Part shown: piece after piece, positions 10,743 to 18,988 of the stretch
Layout: each line of letters begins with the position of its first letter
Position numbering within the stretch: position 1 is the stretch's first letter
DNA from: Candidatus Sulfopaludibacter sp. SbA3
GTDB taxonomy: Bacteria; Acidobacteriota; Terriglobia; 20CM-2-55-15
Length of the DNA: 35,299 bases
Direction of reading: 5' to 3'
Assembly (NCBI GenBank): GCA_945865815.1
Contig: CAMBFR010000032.1
Location: forward strand, 1 to 35,299
Notes under the pieces: generated by a model
Told to the model about the DNA's origin: nothing
What the model saw: only the letters and a program-made list of their open reading frames with translations
The model's database searches: none
Position numbers and translations under genes: made by a program

Positions 10743-12329
10743 ATGGTTACCGGCATGAGACTAGGTGATCTTTGGGCGAAGCACGGCGATGGCACACTGC
10801 GGCCGGACTCCGCCGAAACGAAAGAACTGTTCATCTTCGGCGTCACCGACGATTCCCGGGACGTTCGCTTCGGCTACCTTTTTTGCGCCCTGCCTGGAGT
10901 CACGGAGGATGGGCTTCGGTACTGCTCGCAAGCCGCCGCAAAAGGCGCTCAGGCAATTGCAGTGCCTGAAGGCACGCGCGACGAAGCTCTTGGTCTGAAC
11001 GAGTACGAGCGGGGGAAAATTGTCGTCATGCGAGTCCGGAACATTCGAGGAATGTATGCACGGCTGGCGTCCGATTTTCATTCCGGCCGTCCCGGCACCA
11101 TCGCAGCCGTCACCGGCACCAATGGCAAAACATCAACGGTGTGCTTCCTTCGCGATCTGTGGTGCGAGGACGGCCGCAGCGCAGTAAGCCTTGGGACCCT
11201 GGGCCTCCAGGCTCGCGGCAAGCGCCTCTCCAACCTTGAAGCAGGCCTCACAACGTACGATGCGAAAACTCTTCATACGATGCTTGGGGAGCTGGAGCGT
11301 GTGCACGGCGTCACACATCTTGCGATGGAGGCCTCCAGCCACGCGCTGGATCAGCAACGCTTGGCCGGCGTCATTTTTGACGCGGCGGGTTTTACCAATC
11401 TTACCCAGGACCATCTCGACTACCACCCGTCGATGGAAGCCTATTTTCAGGCTAAAGCGAAACTCTTTGATGAGCGGCTCAGGGCCGATGGCGTTGCCGT
11501 AGTGAATGTCCGCGATGCGTCCCGCGATACATGGGGCACGCGGATTGCATCCGCAATGAGGGCACGAGGCACCCGGGTCATCTCCTATGGCGAAGCAGGC
11601 GATAACGCCGACCTCGTGGTGAGCCAGCGAATTCCACATGCGCAGGGGCAAACACTGAAAGTATCCGTGTTCGGTGCATTCTATGAAGTCGAGGCGCCGG
11701 TGGCAGGTTCTTTTCAGGCAGAGAACATTCTCTGCGCGCTCGGACTCGCCATGGGAACCAACGTGCCAGTGGAACGTGCGATTGCGGGCATCTCCCGCCT
11801 GGCGCCCGTTCCAGGACGCCTCGAACTTGCTGCCGTTCTTGCAAATGGCGCAGCAGTCTACGTGGACTACGCACACACGCCCGATGCACTGGACAACGTT
11901 CTCCGCGGTTTACGTCCGCACGTCGGTGCGAAAGCCAAACTCCACGCTCTCTTCGGATGTGGAGGCGACCGCGATGCGAAGAAGCGCCCCATCATGGGGC
12001 GCATTGCCGAAGAACTCGCCGATCGCGTCTGGGTGACGGATGACAATCCACGCACCGAAGACCCGGACTCCATTAGAAAAGAGGTTCTTTCGGGTACGAC
12101 AAGAGCCGCGAACGCCGGTCCGCGGCGTGAAGCGCTGCAACTCGCTGTTTCCGCGCTGCGGTCCGGAGACGTCCTGGTCGTCGCAGGCAAGGGCCATGAA
12201 GACTATCAAATTGTTCTTGAACGAGACCCGTTCGGCCAACCCGTGCCGGATTCTCGCGGGCGCCTCATAACGAAGAAAATTCCATTCTCCGATGCGGCGA
12301 TCATCCGTGAGATCATCGCGTCCATTTAG
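10743..12329 (+). CDS. murE: UDP-MurNAc-L-Ala-D-Glu:meso-diaminopimelate ligase
   Basis: Adds the third residue to the peptidoglycan stem peptide using ATP. The reading frame is open from 10614, but ATG 10743 is chosen because GGAGGG (10728-10733) lies nine bases upstream; a second ATG at 10755 is also possible. The 528-residue product has the ATP loop TGTNGKTST (about 124-132), the EASSHALDQ motif, LTQDHLDYHPS, the YAHTPDAL segment and GGDRD. The substrate-selecting motif is DNPR (434-437), the form known for meso-DAP rather than lysine enzymes. It heads an operon with dapF (5-bp gap) and dapL. Confidence 0.95.
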   Translation: MVTGMRLGDLWAKHGDGTLRPDSAETKELFIFGVTDDSRDVRFGYLFCALPGVTEDGLRYCSQAAAKGAQAIAVPEGTRDEALGLNEYERGKIVVMRVRNIRGMYARLASDFHSGRPGTIAAVTGTNGKTSTVCFLRDLWCEDGRSAVSLGTLGLQARGKRLSNLEAGLTTYDAKTLHTMLGELERVHGVTHLAMEASSHALDQQRLAGVIFDAAGFTNLTQDHLDYHPSMEAYFQAKAKLFDERLRADGVAVVNVRDASRDTWGTRIASAMRARGTRVISYGEAGDNADLVVSQRIPHAQGQTLKVSVFGAFYEVEAPVAGSFQAENILCALGLAMGTNVPVERAIAGISRLAPVPGRLELAAVLANGAAVYVDYAHTPDALDNVLRGLRPHVGAKAKLHALFGCGGDRDAKKRPIMGRIAEELADRVWVTDDNPRTEDPDSIRKEVLSGTTRAANAGPRREALQLAVSALRSGDVLVVAGKGHEDYQIVLERDPFGQPVPDSRGRLITKKIPFSDAAIIREIIASI

Positions 12330-12334
12330 CGCAT

Positions 12335-13336
12335 ATGGCCGACTTCTATGATGCCCGTGGCAATACGTACTTTGTAGCTTCGCCGAACGAAATTGGTCTT
12401 CCCCGCGCCGTTGCCGAAGCCGCCGAGGCACGCGGGACCTGGGCGCTTCGCTCCATCGAACGCATCTGCCGCCGGCCGAGTGGGTCTGAAGCGAGCGACG
12501 CAAAGAAATACCTGTCGGACGGCTTGTTGGTGGGACCGTTTCCGGACGGAGACGCTTTCGGCTTGTTGATCGTGAACACGGACGGGACGCTGGCGGAGCG
12601 CAGCGGAAACGGGCTGACGATTTTCTCCCAATTTCTTGTCGATACCGGGCAGGCTGATTCCTCGGATGCGTTCCTTGTGCGCATCTATCACGATAGACCT
12701 CCGTTACCATTTGTCGAGGCTCGGATAGAAGCCGGCGTACGAGAAGGTCATCAGGGGTTCTGGATAGACATGGGCATCCCAACGTTTGGGATGGCAGCCG
12801 TTGAGGCGTCGCCCGAATACGTGGGGGTCTCGGAGTTTCACGGCCATAATGTGTTTCGGGTTCTCGATCTCGAGAAAATTGACGCCTCGTGGACATGCAG
12901 CCAGTTCGTCAATGTCGGGAATCCCCACTGCGTGACCTTCCTGAACAGCCCCGGCCTGTTACCGTCTATGGAGCAACTCGGATCGCAGAACTGGCTGCCC
13001 CGGCTAACCGCCATCGCAAATAGCACCGCGAGCGACGGTGCGCCGGGTGCAGGACGTCCATGCAGGAACGGTATCAATCTGCAGTGGGCCTCGGTCGAAG
13101 GTCCGGATACTATTGCCGCCCGGGTTTTTGAGCGCGGCGAAGGACCAACATTGTCTTCCGGGTCCAGCGCGACGGCCGTCGCAAGCGCCGCACGGAAGCT
13201 GGGGCTTCTCGTTGCGAAGACAGTAAATGTGGATATGCCTGGAGGTGTTGCACCCGTGCGATTTGATGAACGAAATGGGATACTGGAGCGCGTGATGTTG
13301 TTTGGCGAAGCGAAGCGAGCGAATCCTAAATCATGA
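12335..13336 (+). CDS. dapF: Diaminopimelate epimerase-like protein lacking both catalytic cysteines
   Basis: A DapF-fold protein in the right operon place to convert LL- to meso-diaminopimelate. Ligand-binding positions are kept: N10 in RGN, N81 in NTDG, N196/H198 in GNPHC, N248, and E266-R267 in the RVFERG segment. However, the two cysteines that act as acid and base in known DapF enzymes are both serine: S90 in AERSGNG (normally EMCGNG) and S275 in PTLSSGSS (normally ETLACGTG). The codons AGC and TCC were read directly. At 333 residues it is longer than usual (about 270-280), with extra segments around 30-70 and 205-245. The frame is intact, overlaps dapL by ATGA and follows murE by 5 bp, so it does not look like a decaying gene. 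Epimerase activity is uncertain. Confidence 0.85.
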   Translation: MADFYDARGNTYFVASPNEIGLPRAVAEAAEARGTWALRSIERICRRPSGSEASDAKKYLSDGLLVGPFPDGDAFGLLIVNTDGTLAERSGNGLTIFSQFLVDTGQADSSDAFLVRIYHDRPPLPFVEARIEAGVREGHQGFWIDMGIPTFGMAAVEASPEYVGVSEFHGHNVFRVLDLEKIDASWTCSQFVNVGNPHCVTFLNSPGLLPSMEQLGSQNWLPRLTAIANSTASDGAPGAGRPCRNGINLQWASVEGPDTIAARVFERGEGPTLSSGSSATAVASAARKLGLLVAKTVNVDMPGGVAPVRFDERNGILERVMLFGEAKRANPKS

Positions 13337-14562
13337 CTTACATCAACGAACATTATCTGAAGCTGACCGCTGGTTACCTGTTTCCGGAAATCGGCCGGCG
13401 AGTCAAAACATTCTGCGACGAAAACCCTTCCGCGAAAGTCATTCGCTTAGGTATCGGCGATGTTACCGAATCCCTTGCTCCCGCCGTGATCCAGGCGATG
13501 CATAGAGCCGTCGATGAGTTGGCCTTGCGGTCGTCGTTTCGTGGCTATGGGCCTGAGCAGGGTTACGATTTCCTGCGCGAGGCCATTGCCAAACACGATT
13601 ACCAGGCTCGCGGAGCCACGGTCGACGCGGATGAGATTTTCGTCTCGGACGGATCGAAGTGTGACTCGGGGAACATCCTGGATGTCTTCGGAGACAATAA
13701 CGTTATCGCCGTGCTCGACCCGGTCTACCCGGTGTATGTGGATACCAATGTCATGGCCGGGCACACGGGCCCCGCAGACGCCACCGGCCGCTACAGCGGT
13801 TTGGTTTATCTGCCGGTTACTGCGGAGAATGATTTCGTTCCCGAACTTCCGAAGCAGCGGGTCGATCTGATTTACCTGTGCTATCCGAACAACCCGACCG
13901 GCGTGGTCGCCACCAGGGACATGCTGAAACGTTGGGTCGAATACGCGCAGCAGAACAGTTCGATCATTTTGTACGACGCGGCATATGAGGCGTACATCAC
14001 GGACTCATCCATTCCGCACTCGATCTACGAAATTGAAGGAGCCCGGGACGTCGCGCTTGAATTCCGCAGTTTCAGCAAGACCTCCGGATTCACCGGTGTG
14101 CGGTGCGCCTTCACCGTGATTCCGAAGGGCCTCAAGGGAAAGACGAAAGATGGCCGCGAAGCCTCCATTCATTCGCTTTGGAATCGGCGGCATAGCACCA
14201 AGTTCAATGGTGTCTCGTATCCCGTGCAGCGAGGCGCCGAAGCCATTTACTCGCCCGAAGGCAGGCAGCAGGTGCGAGAGACCATCGAGTTCTACCTTGG
14301 CAACGCCACGCTGGTGCGTGAAGCACTGACGAAACTCGGGATCCAGGTTTACGGCGGTGTGAACGCGCCTTACGTGTGGTTGAAGACTCCCGGCAATTTG
14401 AGCAGTTGGGACTTCTTTGACAAGCTGCTGCGGGAAGCCCACCTGGTGGGAACGCCAGGAAGCGGTTTTGGAGCCTGCGGGGAGGGCTATTTCCGCCTGA
14501 GCGCCTTCAATAGCCGAGCCAACGTCGAGGAAGCCGTCGAGCGCTTCGCGAAAATCATGTAA
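13333..14562 (+). CDS. dapL: LL-diaminopimelate aminotransferase
   Basis: Converts tetrahydrodipicolinate and glutamate directly to LL-diaminopimelate, bypassing the acylated DapD/DapC/DapE route. The 409-residue length fits. DapL features include [20 protein letters not shown] at the start, LGIGDVTE, the [15 protein letters not shown] segment, [19 protein letters not shown] and the PLP lysine K249 in [12 protein letters not shown]. The start overlaps the dapF stop (ATGA), giving translational coupling. It is convergent with dapA across a 218-bp palindromic repeat. With dapA, dapB, dapF, murE and lysA nearby it defines the aminotransferase variant of lysine biosynthesis. Confidence 0.96.
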   Translation: MTYINEHYLKLTAGYLFPEIGRRVKTFCDENPSAKVIRLGIGDVTESLAPAVIQAMHRAVDELALRSSFRGYGPEQGYDFLREAIAKHDYQARGATVDADEIFVSDGSKCDSGNILDVFGDNNVIAVLDPVYPVYVDTNVMAGHTGPADATGRYSGLVYLPVTAENDFVPELPKQRVDLIYLCYPNNPTGVVATRDMLKRWVEYAQQNSSIILYDAAYEAYITDSSIPHSIYEIEGARDVALEFRSFSKTSGFTGVRCAFTVIPKGLKGKTKDGREASIHSLWNRRHSTKFNGVSYPVQRGAEAIYSPEGRQQVRETIEFYLGNATLVREALTKLGIQVYGGVNAPYVWLKTPGNLSSWDFFDKLLREAHLVGTPGSGFGACGEGYFRLSAFNSRANVEEAVERFAKIM

Positions 14563-14570
14563 GGCTACAA

Positions 14571-14788
14571 AAACTCCCCTCCTGGATTAGGAGGGGGGCC
14601 GTTCGCGCGTTTTTTTAGCGAACGGCGGGGTGGTGTAGATGATGCGAAGCCACCTTATAGATAATCGCGAAGCGCACCAATTCGTAATGAGCGCTACGCG
14701 AGCGTCCATAACGTGGCTTCGCGCCATTCCGTACCACCCCGTCTGCGCCTTTGGCGCAGCCACCCCTCCTAACTCAGGAGGGGAGTTT
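14571..14788. repeat. 218-bp composite palindromic element
   Basis: The outer ends are an exact 13-base inverted repeat (AAACTCCCCTCCT and AGGAGGGGAGTTT). Each end also folds by itself as a CCCCTCC-AGGAGGGG-type hairpin. Inside the left end is CCGTTCGC/GCGAACGG around a T-run loop, and inside the right end CTGCGCC/GGCGCAG. Further in, GGGGTGGT and GCGAAGCCAC recur as inverted copies. The central part of about 55 bases is unpaired at this level. No ORF is inside. It lies between the convergent dapL and dapA genes and probably also ends both transcripts. It resembles REP/MITE-like dispersed repeats; copy number in the genome is not visible here. Confidence 0.8.
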
Positions 14789-14792
14789 AGAC

Positions 14793-15701
14793 TCATTTTC
14801 GCGCTGCGGCGTGCTGAACCAGTCCAAGGCTCTCGATCAACTGGCGAAGCCTGTCGCGGTTTGGGGGACTCATCGGAACCAGCGGCAGCCTGTAGTTCTC
14901 CTCGATCATTCCCATCATCGCCAGAGCCGCCTTGACCGGAATGGGATTTGGCTCGACGAAGTTCGCATTCATCAAAGGAAGCATCCTGTAGTTCAGCGCG
15001 CGCGCCTCGGTGAAATTCCCTTCCAGAGCGGCATCCACCATGGCACGCATCATGCCGGGAACCTCATTCGACACGACCGAGACCACGCCGTCGCCACCGA
15101 GCGCGATGACGGCGAGCGTCAGGGAATCGTCGCCGGAGAGGACGCTGAAACCGGCGGGCCGGTCGCGAAGGATCTCCATGATCTGCGCAATGTTTCCGGA
15201 GGCTTCCTTCACGCCGACGATGTTCCGAATTCCGGCAAGACGCAGCATGGTGGCCGCCTCGATGTTGCTGGCCGTGCGGCCGGGCACGTTATAGACGACG
15301 ACCGGAATATTCTCCGCCTCGGCGATCGCCTTGAAGTGTTCATAGAATCCCTGCTGTGTCGGCTTGTTGTAGTACGGGCCGACCGACAGCACTCCGCCGG
15401 CTCCCAACTGTTTCGCCCGCCTGGTCCTTTGAACGGCCTTTGCCGTGGAATTGCTGCCGGCGCCAACGATCACCGGAACGCGTCCCGCAGCCTGTTCGAT
15501 GACGATCTGAATGACCCGGTCCGTTTCATCGGTATCGAGAGTCGCGCCTTCGCCCGTAGTGCCGCACGGCAGGAGCATGTCAATGCGGTCCGCAATCTGG
15601 AAGTCCACGAGCCGGCGCAGTGCTTTCTCATCGATCGATCCGTCGGACTTGAACGGCGTCACCAGAGCCGTGCCGGTGCCGCGAAAGGGCTGTTTACTCA
15701 T
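14793..15701 (-). CDS. dapA: 4-hydroxy-tetrahydrodipicolinate synthase
   Basis: Condenses aspartate semialdehyde with pyruvate, the first step of the DAP branch. ATG 15701 is chosen over the longer open frame to 15782: it gives the usual N-terminus (FRGTGTALVTPF), AGGGAA stands a few bases upstream, and the upstream part would overlap dapB. The 302-residue protein has the substrate motif GTTGE (47-51), the proton-relay Tyr Y137 and Arg R142 in YNVPGRT, and the pyruvate Schiff-base lysine K165 in GVKEASGN. It is the last gene of the M20-dapB-dapA operon, 16 bp after dapB. Confidence 0.96.
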   Translation of the reverse strand: MSKQPFRGTGTALVTPFKSDGSIDEKALRRLVDFQIADRIDMLLPCGTTGEGATLDTDETDRVIQIVIEQAAGRVPVIVGAGSNSTAKAVQRTRRAKQLGAGGVLSVGPYYNKPTQQGFYEHFKAIAEAENIPVVVYNVPGRTASNIEAATMLRLAGIRNIVGVKEASGNIAQIMEILRDRPAGFSVLSGDDSLTLAVIALGGDGVVSVVSNEVPGMMRAMVDAALEGNFTEARALNYRMLPLMNANFVEPNPIPVKAALAMMGMIEENYRLPLVPMSPPNRDRLRQLIESLGLVQHAAARK

Positions 15702-15717
15702 ATATGTTCCCTGAATT

Positions 15718-16428
15718 CTACAGGTCCACGTCGTCCATCGTATACACGCCTTTGCGGCCGCGCAGCCATCGGGCGGCGGCAATGGCGCCCATTGCGAATC
15801 CTCTCCGGTTTTTGGCTACGTGATGCAATTCGATAAGATCCGCTTCGGAATCGAATCCCACAATATGGGTGCCCGCGAAGGTACCTGCCCGCGTGGAGGA
15901 GACGTGCAGCGCGTCGGCCGCAATAGGACCCTCGGGCGGCCCCGGCAGAATGACCTGCTTGCGCTCCATGTTGTCCACAAGGATCTTTGCAAGACTCAGT
16001 GCCGTGCCGCTCGGGCTGTCCACTTTCTGTTTATGATGGTATTCGTGGATGAACGGATCGTATTCCTTCGCGTTGTTCATCAGTTCCGCCGCACGCTTCA
16101 CAATCCGAAAGAAAATATTCATGCCGATCGAAAAGTTTGTCGAGTGCAGCAGGCCGGAGTGTTGGACCAATTTCCGAATTTCCGGCAAATGGGCATACCA
16201 GCCGGTGGTTCCGACCACGATGTCTCTTTTCGCTTCGATCGCTGCGCGAATATTTCCAAGTACGGCGTCCGGCGTGCTGAACTCGATGCAGACGTCCACG
16301 TCAGCCAGTAACTCGGGCTTTACCGCAGGCTCGACATCGAACACCCGGACGACTTCCTCACCCTGCTCCCGGGCCAGGGCGTCCACTTCCCGGCCCATCT
16401 TGCCGAACCCGATGATAGCGATTTTCAT
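15718..16428 (-). CDS. dapB: 4-hydroxy-tetrahydrodipicolinate reductase
   Basis: NAD(P)H-dependent reduction of the DapA product to tetrahydrodipicolinate, which is then the substrate of DapL. It has an N-terminal Rossmann motif (IGFGKMG), a shorter than usual N-domain, the VVGTTGW motif, SIGMNIFF, and the catalytic EYHHKQKVDSPSGTA segment. The product is 236 residues against roughly 240-275 for the family. Its ATG overlaps the stop of the M20 peptidase gene (ATGA), so the two are translationally coupled. Confidence 0.95.
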   Translation of the reverse strand: MKIAIIGFGKMGREVDALAREQGEEVVRVFDVEPAVKPELLADVDVCIEFSTPDAVLGNIRAAIEAKRDIVVGTTGWYAHLPEIRKLVQHSGLLHSTNFSIGMNIFFRIVKRAAELMNNAKEYDPFIHEYHHKQKVDSPSGTALSLAKILVDNMERKQVILPGPPEGPIAADALHVSSTRAGTFAGTHIVGFDSEADLIELHHVAKNRRGFAMGAIAAARWLRGRKGVYTMDDVDL

Positions 16429-17414
16429 GTCAGCAACTTCCGTACAAGGCGCTCATAAAGTTCGATGCCTTCAAGCAGTTCCGTCTTCCGGATTTTCTCG
16501 TCCGCAGTGTGCGCGTCGAGAATCGACCCCGGACCGATCAACAACGGTTTACCGAGATTGGGAAGGTATGGAATGTCGCTGCCGAAGGAAACCACGGTTG
16601 TTTGAAATCCATCGACAACGTGCATGATCTGCGGATCGGTTGCGGTAACGATCTCCATGGAAGCCCGGTCTTTCACAATCGATCGCATCTTCTCTTCGAC
16701 GCTCTTCCGCCCCTCGATCGTGCGAATCATGATCGTGGCCGCCGCTTTCGCCGGAACGATATTGCCGGCCTCGCCGCCGCGGAACACGCCAACATTAAAG
16801 GACCCCTGGCCCAGAACCGGGTCCGACCCCCAGCCGGCATTCCGGCAATCATTCAACACTTTCCATAAGCCCTCGATGGCCGATACTCCGGTCTCGGGAT
16901 AACCGGAGTGCGCCGCCTTTCCGTTCACCGTCAGATTCGCCCAGAAACTGCCTTTCTGCGCGGTAGCGAGCTTGTTGTCCGTCGGTTCGCCCACCACGAC
17001 GAACCGCGAATTCCATTTCAAGGTGTTCGCGGCCTTCGCGCCGCCGCCATCGGTCTCTTCGCCGACGACGAAGAGGTAACCGAAGTTGGAAATGCCATTG
17101 CGGCGCAAACGATCGCCGGTTTCGAGCATCGCCGCAATGATGCCCTTCGTATCGCAGGCCCCACGGCCGTACAGGTAATCCTCATCTTCGCGAATTGGAA
17201 GCACCGGCGGAACAGTGTCGATGTGCGTGCAGAACACGACGGCCGGATCTCCCGCCAGCGCGATGATATTGAACCGATTTTCGGCCACATTCTGCCGCTC
17301 CACTTTATAGCCCAGTTCTACCAGCCGGGAGGACAGGAATTCGCCAACCTCGCGCTCAGATCCGGTCACAGAGGGGATGGCCATCAACTTGTTCGTCAGT
17401 TCAAAAACGGTCAT
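16425..17414 (-). CDS. M20 family deacylase (ArgE/DapE type)
   Basis: A 329-residue di-zinc amidohydrolase. The metal ligands of the family are all seen: H64 and D66 in CTHIDTVPP, D88 in GRGACDTKG, E119/E120 in VVGEETDG, E143 in VVGEPT and H302 in SILDAHTADEKI. Relatives remove acyl groups from N-acetylornithine (ArgE), N-succinyl-DAP (DapE) or LysW-linked amino acids (LysK). It is coupled to dapB by ATGA, so a role near DAP or lysine is likely. Yet DapL makes a classical DapE step unnecessary and no dapD or acyltransferase is in the window, so the true substrate is open. It is short for ArgE/DapE (usually 370-390 residues), closer in size to LysK-type enzymes. Confidence 0.88.
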   Translation of the reverse strand: MTVFELTNKLMAIPSVTGSEREVGEFLSSRLVELGYKVERQNVAENRFNIIALAGDPAVVFCTHIDTVPPVLPIREDEDYLYGRGACDTKGIIAAMLETGDRLRRNGISNFGYLFVVGEETDGGGAKAANTLKWNSRFVVVGEPTDNKLATAQKGSFWANLTVNGKAAHSGYPETGVSAIEGLWKVLNDCRNAGWGSDPVLGQGSFNVGVFRGGEAGNIVPAKAAATIMIRTIEGRKSVEEKMRSIVKDRASMEIVTATDPQIMHVVDGFQTTVVSFGSDIPYLPNLGKPLLIGPGSILDAHTADEKIRKTELLEGIELYERLVRKLLT

Positions 17415-17457
17415 TCGTGCGCGCGCTCCGGAAAAAATGAAACCATGAAGTCTTCTG

Positions 17458-17463
17458 TATAAT
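17458..17463 (+). promoter_or_regulatory. Consensus -10 box for the frataxin gene
   Basis: A perfect TATAAT ends seven bases before the ATG at 17471 and no Shine-Dalgarno lies between. This puts the expected transcription start at the first base of the coding region, i.e. a leaderless mRNA. A good -35 element is not obvious. Confidence 0.5.
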
Positions 17464-17470
17464 ACGCGCC

Positions 17471-17800
17471 ATGTCTTTATCCGAAGCCGAATTTCGCACC
17501 CAGTGCGATGCCGCGCTTGATGGCCTGAACCGCGCGCTGGATGTTGTTGCTGAAAATTACGACGCTGAAGTTCTGTTCCAGAATGGAGTGTTGTCCATCG
17601 ACATCGAAGCGCCCACTCCGGGAAAGATCGTGATCAGTCCCAATGGCCCGGTCCGCCAGATTTGGATCTCCGCCCAGTCTCGAAGTTTTAAACTCGACTG
17701 GACGGGTGCCAACTTTGCGCTTCCTGCAACAACCGAGCCGTTACGCGAACTGGTGGCGCGGCTTGTCGGCGAGCAGTTGGGCGTTCAGATCAAGCTGTAG
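17471..17800 (+). CDS. cyaY: Frataxin/CyaY-like iron-binding protein
   Basis: A 109-residue protein with the size and layout of bacterial frataxin. An acidic N-terminal helix (about 4-28, rich in D/E) is followed by NGVLSIDIE, a GKIVISPNGPVRQIWIS strand pair and FKLDW, matching the frataxin core NGVLTI...Y-V-I-N-Q-x-P-x-x-Q-I-W. A C-terminal helix follows. CyaY binds iron and modulates Fe-S cluster assembly on IscS/IscU in the cytoplasm. It is best known from Proteobacteria and mitochondria; its presence here is notable but not unique. It stands alone, divergent from the M20-dapB-dapA operon, and may be translated from a leaderless mRNA. Confidence 0.82.
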   Translation: MSLSEAEFRTQCDAALDGLNRALDVVAENYDAEVLFQNGVLSIDIEAPTPGKIVISPNGPVRQIWISAQSRSFKLDWTGANFALPATTEPLRELVARLVGEQLGVQIKL

Positions 17801-17807
17801 GCGCTTT

Positions 17808-17918
17808 AACCATCATCCGGCCCTTCGGGCCACCTTCTCCCGAAGGGAGCAGGACATATTAGAGGAGTTGTCCCTCTCCCTTTGGGAGAGGGTGCCGCGA
17901 AGCGGCGGGTGAGGGTTT
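17808..17918. repeat. Dispersed three-hairpin repeat, copy 1
   Basis: Starts with CATCATCCGGCCCTTCGGGCC and ends with CCGCGAAGCGGCGGGTGAGGG. Three hairpins in a row (GGCCC/GGGCC, CTTCTCCC/GGGAGCAG, CCCTCTCCC/GGGAGAGGG) and a GCCGC-type stem are visible. A second full-length copy is at 28617-28724 and a half copy at 22911-22955. It separates cyaY from the metE-like gene and could act as a terminator. Confidence 0.8.
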
Positions 17919-17950
17919 GTAACGCAAGAGGAAAGACGAGGAGAAAAATC

Positions 17951-18988
17951 ATGCTGCCCCTGCTGCCCACAACACTCGTTGGCTCTTATGCCCAACCCGA
18001 TTGGCTGATCGATCGCAAGAAACTTGCAGGCCGCTTTCCGCCCCGCGTCCGGGCGAGCGAGCTGTGGCGTGTGGCTCCCGAGTGGCTCGAGCAGGCGCAG
18101 GACGACGCCACGCTTCTGGCCATTCGCGAGCAGGAGCGCGCCGGACTCGACATCATTACCGACGGCGAGATACGGCGCGAAAGCTATTCGAACCGCTTCG
18201 CCACGGCCCTCGAAGGCGTCGACATCGACAATCCCGGAACGGCGCTCGACCGGAGCGGACACCCCAATCCCGTCCCGCGTGTGGTTGGAAAAGTCCGGCG
18301 CCGGCACCCCGTGGAGTTGCGTGACGTTCAGTTTCTGCGCGCGAACACGGATCGCGTGATCAAGGTCACCGTCCCCGGCCCGTATACGATGAGCCAGCAG
18401 GCGCAGAACGATTTCTATAAAGATGAAGAAGAGATGGCGATGGACTATGCCGCCGCGGTGAATGAAGAGATCAAGGATCTGTTCAAGGCCGGCGCGGACA
18501 TTGTTCAGATCGACGAGCCGTATATGCAGGCGCGCCCCGAAAAGGCCCGCCGTTTTGGATTGAAGTCACTGAACCGCGCGCTCGACGGCGTGACGGGAAC
18601 AACCGCAATCCATCTGTGCTTTGGTTACGCCGCCATCATTCACGAACGGCCGCCGGAGTATTCATTTCTTGCCGAGCTCGCCGAAACGCGCGTGAACCAG
18701 ATCTCGATCGAAACCGCGCAGTCCTCGCTCGATTGTTCCGTACTGAAGAAGCTGCCGGGAAAAACGATCATTGTCGGAACCCTGGACCTTTCGAAACCTG
18801 AAATTGAAACACCCGAGACTGTTGCCGCGCGCATACGGCGCGCTCTCTCTCATATAAATGCCGATCGCGTGGTCGTCGCGCCGGATTGCGGCCTCAAATA
18901 CCTGCCGCGAGAGTCGGCGTTCGGGAAGATGAAAGCCATGGTTGCCGGCGCTCACCTGGTTCGTTCGGAGTTGCAGGGAGCGCGATGA
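17951..18988 (+). CDS. Core MetE-like (cobalamin-independent methionine synthase family) protein
   Basis: A 345-residue protein equal to the C-terminal catalytic barrel of MetE, without the N-terminal half. The zinc ligands are kept: H221 and C223 in IHLCFG, E254 in SIETAQ and C313 in APDCGLKYL. The homocysteine-binding DEP motif is at 188-190. Short MetE-like proteins include folate-independent methionine synthases and other zinc-dependent thiol methyl/alkyl transferases such as epoxyalkane:coenzyme M transferase, so the acceptor and donor are not certain. GAGGAG seven bases upstream supports the start at 17951. The stop overlaps the start of an MFS transporter (ATGA), which suggests that the enzyme acts on, or yields, what the transporter moves. 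Confidence 0.88.
   Translation: MLPLLPTTLVGSYAQPDWLIDRKKLAGRFPPRVRASELWRVAPEWLEQAQDDATLLAIREQERAGLDIITDGEIRRESYSNRFATALEGVDIDNPGTALDRSGHPNPVPRVVGKVRRRHPVELRDVQFLRANTDRVIKVTVPGPYTMSQQAQNDFYKDEEEMAMDYAAAVNEEIKDLFKAGADIVQIDEPYMQARPEKARRFGLKSLNRALDGVTGTTAIHLCFGYAAIIHERPPEYSFLAELAETRVNQISIETAQSSLDCSVLKKLPGKTIIVGTLDLSKPEIETPETVAARIRRALSHINADRVVVAPDCGLKYLPRESAFGKMKAMVAGAHLVRSELQGAR

Noticed and set aside
11910-12896. 328-codon minus-strand open frame across the murE-dapF junction
   Set aside because: Arg/Ser/Pro-rich without motifs, and it overlaps two well-supported plus-strand genes.
12335-13336. dapF as a pseudogene
   Set aside because: Although both cysteines are lost, the frame is intact, it is overlapped and coupled with dapL, and the other ligand residues are kept. 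Decay would not be expected to keep these.
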